From contig CM066290.1 in assembly GCA_033816765.1 (NCBI GenBank), forward strand, positions 3,472,001-3,536,000: a stretch of DNA of 64,000 nucleotides, read 5' to 3'. How positions within the stretch are numbered: position 1 is the first letter of the stretch; the number at the start of each line of letters is the position of its first letter. This stretch comes from Nothopassalora personata (lineage: Eukaryota > Ascomycota > Dothideomycetes > Mycosphaerellales > Mycosphaerellaceae). The notes beneath the pieces were generated by a model, which was given only the letters and a program-made list of their open reading frames with translations, was not told the DNA's origin and did not search any database. Positions 22,860 through 33,100 of the stretch are shown here, piece by piece. Both the position numbers and the translations under genes were made by a program.

Positions 22860-25800
22860 TACGCCTACGGCTCCCCTAAGCCCTAGGGCCTAGTAATAAG
22901 CGAGGCGTATAGCCTTAGTCGTAAGGAGGGATACCCTTCGGGTAGAGGTTAAGGAGAAGGGGATATAGAGGGAGATTAAACAGTTAGAGATCTTACGGGA
23001 CGTAAGCGTACCGCCGGCGGACCCTTAGGGCGAATCCGGCGGAGAACTATCCCCTACTCCCCCTCCCCCTCCTCTATCTATAGTAACTAACGATAATATC
23101 GTAGCTCGAGGCGCGGTCGTATCGCATGCGACACGTTTACGTCTTAAAGAACCTACGCCTTTTAGAGGGGACTCGATTAAGAAAGTACGGGTATTCCTAA
23201 GGGAGCTCTCTCTTATCTTTACCCTCTTAGGCGGCACGTATGCGACGAACGAGTTAAAGGTCCTATATAGGGTTATGTACCTAAGCGGAGAGGTAAGTAA
23301 GCGATAGTACGCTAACTATAGCGTCCTTAACCTTAAAGGGTATATATACTAGGACTTTAAGGAGTTCTATCGAGACGTATACGGTAACCCTATAAACCGC
23401 GTACTTAACGTAATGTTAGAGTATAAGGCGGTAAAATAGAAGGATAACTAGATAGTACGTTAGTTTACGACTAAGCTAGATATTATAGAGGATTAGTTAG
23501 GGGACTATACGGAGGCGTAACGCGTACGACATATGCTCGCTAAGCTTACGCCTAGCCTACGGTCCGTAATCGTTAAGTTTCATAACATCCTAATAACTAG
23601 AGAAGCGTAGTAGCGGAGGGCACGACCGCGGGTAGCATAGTCGCCGTAGGCGAGAGACTAAGGGCGACTAAGGGCGAAGCGATCGTAGCTCGAAGTAGTA
23701 GAAGCATAGTTAGGCGTCGCGCGACCCGGGTATAAGTTACTAGCGGGACGCCGGCGGATCGTCTATAACCTTCGATAGGACTAAAGCGGAGTACTATAGA
23801 TACTATAAGAAGGGTTACATTAAGACGGATTGCCCGAATAGGCACCTATAGAAGGACCGTAACGCGTAAGCGGTTCGTAGGGTAGACGCTACGAAGGCTC
23901 TAACTAAGAAGGGTAGCGACTAGGGAAAAGGTAGAGGACTAGAAGTAGGTCGCTCCTAAGTCCGAGTTTTCCTAAAGTCGACCCCTTAAGGCGAGTAGAT
24001 ACGTATCTAGCGCGTCACTTACGAGGCGTAGTCGAGACTCGTAAGGGCTTTCGCGAGGCTACGTTTCTCCTAGATAACTATACGGATCTTAGCCTAGTGT
24101 CGTATAAGTATGTACTCCGACATTAAATGTAACCTATTAATAGGGTAAGGCTACCGAAGTTAGAGTCGTATACGCATAACCTAGGGTATTACTACGGCGC
24201 CTTTACGGTTCGGCTACGACTCGCTAATAACGCGGGAGTAGAGCGCGTAAGTAACGCTATCTACTACGCGGTACCTATAGGTAGGCCATTAGTAATTTTA
24301 GGTAGACCCTAGAGGTACCGTAATCGGATCGTAAAGAGCGATTATAAGGACTAGTAGTACTACGGTATAGAGACGCCTACGATTTAGTAGCGTAACGCAC
24401 GCAAGTTCCTTAGGGATCTCGAGAGCTTAAAGTAGGTTTATACGATAAGTGTTCGGGCTATTACTGTAGCAGTACCCGAAGGAGAGGGCCCCTCGTGGCC
24501 TAAAGAATTTATAGACTTCCGAGATGTATACGTACCTAATAAGTAGGCGAAGCGTAAGATGCCCGACGGGGTTAAGCATACGATTAATCTCGTTAAAGGA
24601 AAGAAACCCCCTTTTAAGCCGCTATACTACTAGTCCTTAACTAAGTTAGAGGCCTTAAAGGGGTACCTTACGTAAGCAATGGAGAAGGGGTAGATTAGGC
24701 GGCCCGTAAGCGAGGCGGGTGCGCCTATCTTGTTCGTGCTAAAGAAAGACGGCACCCTTGGGCTCTATGTAGACTATAGAGGCTTAAATATGATTATAGT
24801 AAAGAACCGATACCCCCTGCCCCTAATTAGCGAGACGCTAGATAGGCTGTTAGGTTCTAGGTTCTTTACTATAATCTATTTAAAGGACGCCTACTATCGT
24901 ATCCCTATTAAGCGAGGCGATAAGTAGAAGACTATGTTTCGCACGCGATACGGATACTACGAGTACCTAGTAATGCCGTTCGGGTTAACTAACGCACTAG
25001 TAACCTTTTAAGGGTATATTAATAAGGCGCTAACCGGCTTAGTTAATGACATTTACGTAGTCTACCTAGATAATATCCTTATCTATAGCGAGACGCGTAA
25101 GGCATACGTACGAGCCGTACGCGAAGTACTTACGAGGCTACGGAAGTTTACTCTATTCGTAAACCCTAAGAAGTGTCGCTTCTTCTAGGAGAATGCCGAG
25201 TTCCTAGGATTTATCGTAAGCGTCGTAGGCGTATCGATAAATAGGAGTAGGGTAGCCGTAATCGAGGAATAGCCTACGCCTACGAGTTTTTATAAGGTTC
25301 AATCCTTCCTAGGATTCTATAACTTCTATAGGCGCTTTATCGAAGGGTACTCCAGGATTACGAAGCTATTAATAGACCTACTAAAGGGATGTAAGAATAG
25401 CAAGAAGTAAGGGCCTCTTATGTAGTCCGCTTACGAGGAGTAAGCGTTCTAACGGCTAAAAGCTAGGTTCCTCGGAGTACCTATCCTAAGGCACTTCGAT
25501 CCTTCGTTACGTACGAGGGTTAAGACGGATGCCTTAGGTTTTACGATTGTAGGCATTATCTCTTAGCTGTTTAGGACTAAGTAGCATCTAATTGCCTTCT
25601 ATTTACGTAAGATAATACTAGCCGAGTGCAACTACGAGACGTACAATTAGGAGCTACTTATAGTAGTTAAGGCTTTTAAGTATTAGAGGCTATACTTAGA
25701 GGGCGCTACGCATACGGTACGAGTGCTAGTCGACTACGCTAACCTATAGGGCTTTATAATAGTAAAGTAGCTAAATGGGCGGTAAGCTCGATAGGCTACG

Positions 25801-27590
25801 TTCCTATAGTCTTTTAATTTTATAGTAGAGTATCGGCCGGGTAAGACTAACCTAGCCGACGCGCCTTCGAGACGTAGTAACTACGTAGCTATAACGTAAT
25901 AAACTTCGAACTTGCTACCTACCTTATAAAGTAAGCTGTCTTTCTAGAAGGAGTCTCTAGAAGGGACAAGCGAGCCGACGGTAAAGCGCGTGCTTACTAC
26001 CTACGAGGCGATATAGGGCGACATAGGCGCGGCAATAGCAGTGCGGAGAGGTGACCTTCCCTATTAAGATAAGCCGTCGTTACTAGTAGCAGTGTGCGCT
26101 ATAATAGTAATATAGGGTTAAGCTTATAGCTCGACGGGTAAGTTAATCCTACTCTTAATAAAGATCGCGTAGTAGTAAGACGACTAGTGTATTATATACT
26201 TAGCGTAGGCGCTAAGCGCGAGGGACGCTAAGGGATAGTATATAAAGGATAACCTTATATACTACGGAGACGCGATCGTAGTACCTAGGGATTACGTAAT
26301 TAGGTCGCATCTAATTCGCATGCACTACAACGACGTCCTCGCGGGTTACTTTAGAAGGACTAAGACTAAAGAGCTATTACGACGTAATTATTAGTAGGAC
26401 TTACTTAGTACGGACGTAAAGTAATACGTCTAAGCCTATAGAACCTACTAGGGTTCGAAGGCTAAACGCTATCGACCCTATAGTAGGCTATAACCGCTTC
26501 CTAGACCGGAGCGGCCGTAGTAGGAAATTACTATAGATTTCATTACGGACCTACCTCTAAGTACGCGAGCCGGTTGCGTATATAATGCGATCCTAGTAAT
26601 AGTCGATCGCTACTTAAAAATGAGCTTATACATCCCGACGACGAAGACTTACATAGCCGTAGAGCTTACGAGGCTCCTACGAGACGAAGTCGTACGACAC
26701 TATAGTATCCCGTTAGGTATAGTAAGCGACCGAGGTCCGGTCTTTACTAGTTAGTTTTAGAGTAACTTCTACTTCGAGGCGCGTATAAAGCGTAAGCTAT
26801 CTACGGCCTTTTACCCTTAGACTAACGGCTAAACTAAGAGGGTAAACTAAACCCTCGAACAATACCTTCGTTATTACTATAGTAACAATTAAACTAAGTA
26901 GGCTAAGTAGCTTATAGTTACTAAATTCGTAGCTAATAATAGCATCTACCTAACACTACGGATAAGTCCGTTCGAGATAGCGTACGGTTAGCGACCTAAG
27001 ATTGCCCCTATACTAACTAGATCTCGAGACGAGACCTAGGGGGGGGAAGTACTAGTAGCGGTAATAGCTACGAGTCGTATATGAAAACTACGCGCTACAC
27101 TCGAGAAGCGATAGAAGGCTATAGTAGAAAGCTAGGCTCGCTACTATAATAAGACCTACTAAGCTAAGACCTACCGCGTAGGTAACTTAGTCCTATTATT
27201 AACGAAGAACCTTAAGTTAGTAGTGCTAAAGAAGAAGATAGGTCCGAAGTTTATCGGCCTATACCGCATTACGGACGCTGTCGGTTCGTAGGCGTACCGC
27301 CTAGCGCTACTAGCCGACTTAAGGCTCTATAACGTCTTCTATGTCTCTCTCCTCGAGCCGTATATCGGTAGCGATAAGGATAGACCCGTACCCCCTCTAG
27401 CTAATAAGGACGGAGAGTATAAGGTAGAGGCAGTACTAGATAGGCGTAAGCGCAAGGGTAAGCTATAGTATCTAGTCTAGTAGAAGGACTAGCTAGAGGA
27501 GTATAATAGCTAGGAACCGGCGGAGGGCCTCGCGAATGCGGATCGTATAGTAGCCGACTATAAGGCGTTAAGGAGAAGCAAATAAGACTA
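22860..27590 (+). pseudogene. E2 copy 1 gag-pol with chromodomain-like C-terminus
   Basis: Gag lies at about 22.9-23.9 kb. Its zinc knuckle near 23.79-23.85 kb reads AEYYRYYKKGYIKTDCPN: a CCHC motif with Cys, Cys and His each turned into Tyr. RT (about 24.5-25.4 kb) has VLKKDGTLGLYVDYRGLN and YLDN at 25063-25074 in place of YLDD. Integrase (about 26.5-27.0 kb) has IVSDRGPVFTS and TAFYPQTNG. The C-terminus (about 27.3-27.6 kb) has LLEPYIGSDKDRP and YKVEAVLDRRKRKGKL, like the tail of chromoviral integrases. Stops throughout are TAG/TAA at Gln or Trp positions. Confidence 0.87.
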
Positions 27591-27849
27591 GTATAGGAGT
27601 ACTAGAGTATAAATAAAACTTTTCTTAACTATAAACAAAACAAAAGCTAAAGAGTAGCGCGCCTACTAGGGGCCACGTAGAGTAGTAGTAGGCGAGGAGC
27701 CCGCGAGTAGCGTGTAAGGCGAGCGCCTCAGTTATTATTACGTAGTAACTTAGGTAGGAACGCCTAGTCGGCGGCGGTAGTGTTAATGTTCTACGCCTAT
27801 AGGAACTAGGACTACGGTTAGTAGGGTACACGTATACGAGGAATATACG

Positions 27850-29436
27850 ACTTACGGCGCGGCCGAGTTCGAATAGCCTATTAAGGGCGCGGTTCTACTC
27901 CTACTAGAGCGCGAGGGCTTCGGCGGCGGGGGCGGCGGTAGTAGTAGCGGCGGTAGAAGCACGTATGCGGGTTTCCCCGGTACGCTTATGCTTATAGGCA
28001 TTAAACTGCCTAATAGCCTATAGAAAGGGTTAGCCGAAGCATAGGGGACGTACTAGAGCCCTCCCCCGCGAGTAGTAGTCGACTCGCACGAGCGAAGTAG
28101 CGACTTACCTCCTTAATGTCGTTACCTAGCTAGGCATATAGGCGGATCTACTCTACTAGCTCCTACTACTAGAGGTCTATAGGCGCCTAGCCTATTATAG
28201 CCGTAAGGAAGTCGCGCTAGGAGCGCGCGGCGCGTAGGCGGCTTACTAGCGAGGCGATAGCGTAGCTAGTATTAGGTACGTAGCTATGTTTACTACGCCT
28301 ATAGCGGCTACAGTCGTCCTATAGAGAGCGCCTTCACGCGGCGGACGACGTAAGTATCTTCGTTACGACGAAGAGAAACTAAGACTCTCTCTCTCGAAAA
28401 ATACAAGCCTACTCGACTCGAAACAAGAAAAGACAGGTCGGACGAACCGAACGAACGAGATACGCTCAAAATCTACAAACAAGAACTCCGGAACTGCGAG
28501 AAGGGAAAGCGACGTACATAGCGTACACGTCGCTCGAACAACGAAGGCGCTGTCTACCTGTCGTCCCGGCAAACCACGTAAACTGCCGGCTGGAACCAAG
28601 AGAGGCGTTTAGGGGCGCAAACCACGTATACTGCACGGCTGGAACCAAGAGAGGCCGAGGGGGGGACGACAGCGAGGCCACTGCGACCGAGGAGCTACAC
28701 TCGAGACCGGAGAACGCGACTGGATTGAAACAGAGGCAACGGGTGTTTCTTGGGATTTTGCTCGGTGCGTACGGGTACGGCCGGCTTGGCTTTTTAAAAC
28801 AAGAACGAGACACGGGCGCAAAACTTGTCTCGCCCGGGGCAAGGCGACAAACCGCAATTCTCGACAAGACACGACTACCGGGTACGCGCGTACTACGCCG
28901 CAATATATTCGATTTACGGTTCGAATAGCGAGCGTTGCTCGCATCTTTTAAGGAGTTTTTACGTCCGGGGTACGACGGGGCTTTTCTCCTTCTCTCAAAT
29001 TTTGGTCTCGTTCTCGAGACCCGTGTTGCATAGTCTTTGACTCAAATAGCACGTTAATGGAATAATCAATCAATATAGCGGCTACACTTCTTTAGGAGCT
29101 CGCCGGTAGTAATACTATTACAGTCATCGGCCTCGTCTAGTAAGTAGTTAGTATACGAATCGTAGGCGACGCGCGTAGAGACTTACCCCTAACGAAGTAC
29201 GGGAGGTACCGTATGTACATATTAATTCTCTACGAGAGCTTAGTAGCTAGCGAGGGCGTTAGTAGCTACGAGGGTAATGCTAGTCGCTTGCGACTACTAG
29301 GCGTTCTAGGGGCGCCGCGTACTAGAGCCGCCTAGCGGCGCTCGTCTTCTACGGTACTAGTAGTACTGTCGCTACTAGTACTACTAGAGGAGGCGGAGCG
29401 GCCGGAGAACGGTAGCGGGGAGGGCACGGTAGACAT
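27850..29436 (-). pseudogene. Antisense reading frame in E2 copy 1, split by an insertion
   Basis: On the strand opposite gag-pol, from an ATG at 29436, a frame starts MSTVPSPLPFSGRSASSS and continues with SSRKRLALPS, INMYIRYLPYFVRGKSLRA and SPTIRILTTY, interrupted only by TAG/TAA that fit former CAG/CAA. The same frame is found in E2 copy 2. The 762-bp insertion splits it at 28313. It is rich in Ser, Thr, Pro and Arg, with proline runs later on. No family is recognised. Confidence 0.6.
28313..29086 (+). mobile_element. 762-bp unmutated insertion in E2 copy 1, retroposon-like
   Basis: E2 copy 2 lacks this segment. It is flanked by a 12-bp direct repeat ATAGCGGCTACA (28301-28312 and 29075-29086). 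It starts GTCGTCCTATAGAG, where GTCGTCC can pair with GGACGAC about 25 bp on, and ends in a simple tail AATAATCAATCAAT. There are no terminal inverted repeats. Unlike everything around it, it keeps many CA/TG dinucleotides. Inside is an imperfect tandem pair of about 47 bp (about 28567 and 28615, sharing GGAACCAAGAGAGGC). Minus-strand frames of 145 and 111 codons show no known motif and part of them just translates the tandem pair. A SINE-like or 5'-truncated LINE-like retroposon is the best reading. Confidence 0.72.
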
Positions 29437-30128
29437 AATAATAATAATAATGCTAGCGAGGCGCTTACGATAATAGTGCGGTACGGGTACGTAGTAGTAG
29501 TGTAGCGAAGGTAATGAGCTAGGGAGCGTACTAAGAAAGGGCTAGGTTAGGCTAGAGTTTTATGCCCCTAACTAGCTACGTCGGTATAGTAACTAAGCCT
29601 TACTTACCTACACCTACATAACGACACGTACGTAACCCGTATATAGGCCGTATAGTAACTATAGTTCTAGAAGTATATAGGAACCTCTACGTAGTAACTA
29701 GCGAGCTAAGGATAGCTCGTACGGGAGAGGAGGCAATTATAAGGGGCAGCCTAGTAGCTAACCCTTATATGTAGCCTTACATATAACATACGGTCGCGAC
29801 CGGCTACTAAGCCGCACGTAACACGTATAAGTACACCTTACGACGCGCGATGCGTCGTAAACAAGAGGCAAGAATTAGTTTATCTACGACTAGTAGGTCG
29901 TGGGTGTGCTATACATTGCGACATCCCCTTAACATTAGGAAACGTCGTCTAGAGGATCTAATTAATCTAGTAGATAATACCCTCTTCCTTTATAACCAGG
30001 CTATTACTAGCTAAACTATATTATCGGACGTAGTTATTAATCCTTATAGTCTTAGCATTCTATATACGCTTCCTTTATACGAAGGGGGCGTTTACGGGAC
30101 TAATAGGCATATCCTTAGGCAGTCCTTT

Positions 30129-33100
30129 TATTACGGGTGAACGACGTATATACTAAAGTTCTATAAAGTTTATAATAAGTTCGATATAGAAGAAAGGGGA
30201 AGTTATACGCTGTCCGAGGAAAAGGTGTCGGAAAGCAATCCGAACGTATAGGCGTAGCCTATACTAAGAAATAGGGGCCCGCCCCTTATACTACCCCCCC
30301 TTCCTCCTCCGCCGCCCCTAGTTATAGCTCCGCCCTAGAGCCTATTGTCCTAGGTGTTCTCGTTAGGCTCGTAATAGGAAGTGCCCGAGCTTCTCTTCCT
30401 TATTGTCTAGCCCCGCCGACGCCGAGATAAAGTATTATTACCTAGGTAAGTGTAAGGTTTGCTATTGTCTATTAAGTAATAATAGCTATTGTTATATATA
30501 AACAATAGGAGCCTAGAACATATCTTTAGGTTCTCGTTCTCTTTTTTCTTTTCTTTCTTTTCCTTATCGCCTACCGCACGCGTAAGTCGCCCCTCCCCCT
30601 CCCCCTAGCTAAGCGTCTCTAGCCTCAGGGGCATATTCGCGCATCTTATGCCTATCGCTTAGGGAGACGACATTTTCCCTACGGGTTCCGATAGATACTA
30701 ATAGCATACCGTAAACAGAAACTACTACTACTACATCTCCTATTAATACTATTAAGTAAGTCCGAATGAATTCCTACGGAGACCGAAACATTCTAACCGA
30801 AGCCTAGCATAAAATGTCCTAACGCCGCGTCTACTGCGTCCCCTACGCCTCTACTAGCGTAGACTACGTCTCCTAGCATATAAGTACCGGTCCTCGTCCT
30901 ATTCTTACCGGGGTCCGCTAATTATCGTTAGGGCGTAACCGCGCGCGCCTACTAGGCCTATAACACTAATCGTAAGTATTACGAGGACATGTATATACCG
31001 CGCGGACCGCGAAGGAAAATCATCGCTAACCGCGCGTTTTAGGCCGGAGCTCGCCTACGCCGCCTATACTAAGTAGACCCGCGCTACTAACTAGAACCGC
31101 GCGTAAGCATCCTCCCTAGCGTCCTCCGCTACTTTTCTACCGGCTAACGGTCTTTTAGCGACGACGCCCGTACTAAGCTCCGCCGTACTAAGCTCCGCGC
31201 CGTCCTTAAAGCCTAGAAGGCTTTAAAGCCTCTCTAGCGTACTAGTATACTCTCCCGGTGAGTTTCTACGGCCTCCGCCTTTTTATACGCGCTTACCGAT
31301 TCTTTTAGTACGGTCGCCGCTAAGTTTATAGGCACTGTAGCTAATGCTTAGCTTACCTTTAGGTAGACGTATATACTACGGGCCCCGTTATAAAACTATC
31401 GCTAACCGATCTCTTAGTCCCGGGGGCGCCCTACGCGACCTCTAGCTAGGCTAGCGCCGCGTGCGTTAGGCCTTAGCCTCTACTAACTAGCCTTCGGGCA
31501 CCCTCGTCTTTCGCGCGGGCCGCGACCGGGCTATTATAGTATATAGTTATCTCGAAAGGGATCGGGCTCCGCTGCTTTTACGGCGGACGCCGCTAAAATG
31601 AAACGCTCTTAAACTTACCTATACCTTCTTACCTCTCTCTATCTCCTAAAAAAACTCCCTAACCTAAAAGAACGCCTACCTTTTCTAAACGCCTATGTCT
31701 ACGCTAAACCCCTAGTAATCCTTACCTTTTCGCCTTCTCCCCCTTCTATTCGTATCCTATGCCTCCTTCGGTCCGTTATGCGTTATTAGGTTACTATATC
31801 TCCTCTCGAAGTTATCCGCGGCTACTATGTCCGCGAGATACCCTAATAGTTCCTATGTAGGCTTATAGTATCCGGTCTATTTTACTAGGACTTCGCGCAC
31901 TCGGCCTCTACCTCTAACCTTAGTTCTAGCGTAAAGGATCTCTTCTACCTACTACTCTTCGTAAGACTCGATTATAATAGGGTCCGGCTGTTTGTTATCG
32001 ATCTCCTATCTAGGTAAGGGGTCTTAGCTTATAGGTCGTAGCAAGTTAGGATAGAAGACCGGGTAGATCCCGTCGGGGATCCTAGACAAGCGTATAGATA
32101 ACGGTAAGATTACTTCTACTACCGTATACTTCGCGTATCTATAGTCGAGGCTCTTCTTTAGTCGTATAGTAATATAGTTACGTAGATCTAGCTAAACTTT
32201 ATCGCCTACACGATAGATTAGTACGGGCTTCCTATCCCGGTTAGCGTAGTCCTCCTATTTTTAGGCGGCTTCCGCTACGCTCGCCTAACATAGGTCCGTA
32301 ATCTTTTACATCCTTTCTACGAATAGCGTTGCCCGTTACGCGGCGTCTAACTAAGAGGTCTCTAGATCCGGTTATAACTAAACGGGTAATAGTGCCTCGT
32401 ATCCGTGTACCGCGAAGAAGGGGCTTATTCCTAGCCTAGCGTAATACTGCGCGTTTAGAGCAAGTTGCGCCGTAGGGAGCTAGCGTTTCTAGTCGGACTG
32501 CTTATAGTTAATGTAGTTACGAAGGTAAGCCTAGACTTCCTAGTTTAACCGTTCCGGGCCTCCGTCGGTTTATAGGTAGTAGGCGGAGCTAAGCCTCTAT
32601 TTTATACCGGTTAAACGATAGAAGGTCCTCTAGAAGGTACTCGTCTAGTTAGTACCCCGGTCACTCGTAATAGCTTAAGGGAGGCCGTAGTATCTTACCT
32701 AGTAGTCTAAGAACCTTTTAGCGTAGTCCTCGGCTTTTATAGTAGGCATCGCTTCTAAAACGACGGTCTTACTTAGTCAATCCTTAATTACCTAGAGGCA
32801 AGTGTTCCCTTACGACTCGGGTATGTCCGTTATGAAATCTATCGAGATCTCCTAGAAGAATCGGTCGGGGACCGGTAAGGGTTGTAGGAGGCCGTGTTTT
32901 TATTCTCTCTACACCTTATTCCTACCGTAGTGGTTATAGTTCCTTAAGAACTACCTTACGTGCTTAGACTGTAGGGGCTAGTAGAAGTTGCGACTTAGTA
33001 TCGATACTATAGAGTCCCGGCTAGGGTGGCTATACACCGGTAAATCGTGTACGGATTAGATTAGCTTAGTTCGAAGGGTGTCGTTCTATAGAATCGCTAT

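Larger units (their letters stand above)
22598..29934 (+). mobile_element. Ty3/Gypsy retrotransposon E2, copy 1 (plus sense, full length, RIP-mutated)
   Basis: LTRs of 196-197 bp (22598-22793 and 29738-29934) run from TGTAAGGGGCAGCC (mutated to TATAAGG in this copy) to GACATCCCTTAACA. A purine-rich tract (GGGAGAGGAGG) precedes the 3' LTR. The interior holds gag, pol, an antisense frame and a 762-bp insertion. Flanks do not match: CTACC on the left, TTAGG on the right. They also come from two E1 copies in opposite orientation, which a simple insertion would not give. Confidence 0.9.

Noticed and set aside
28466..28944. Minus-strand frames of 145 and 111 codons inside the 762-bp insertion
   Set aside because: They overlap in different frames, partly translate the tandem repeat pair, and show no family signature; openness follows from the lack of RIP stops.
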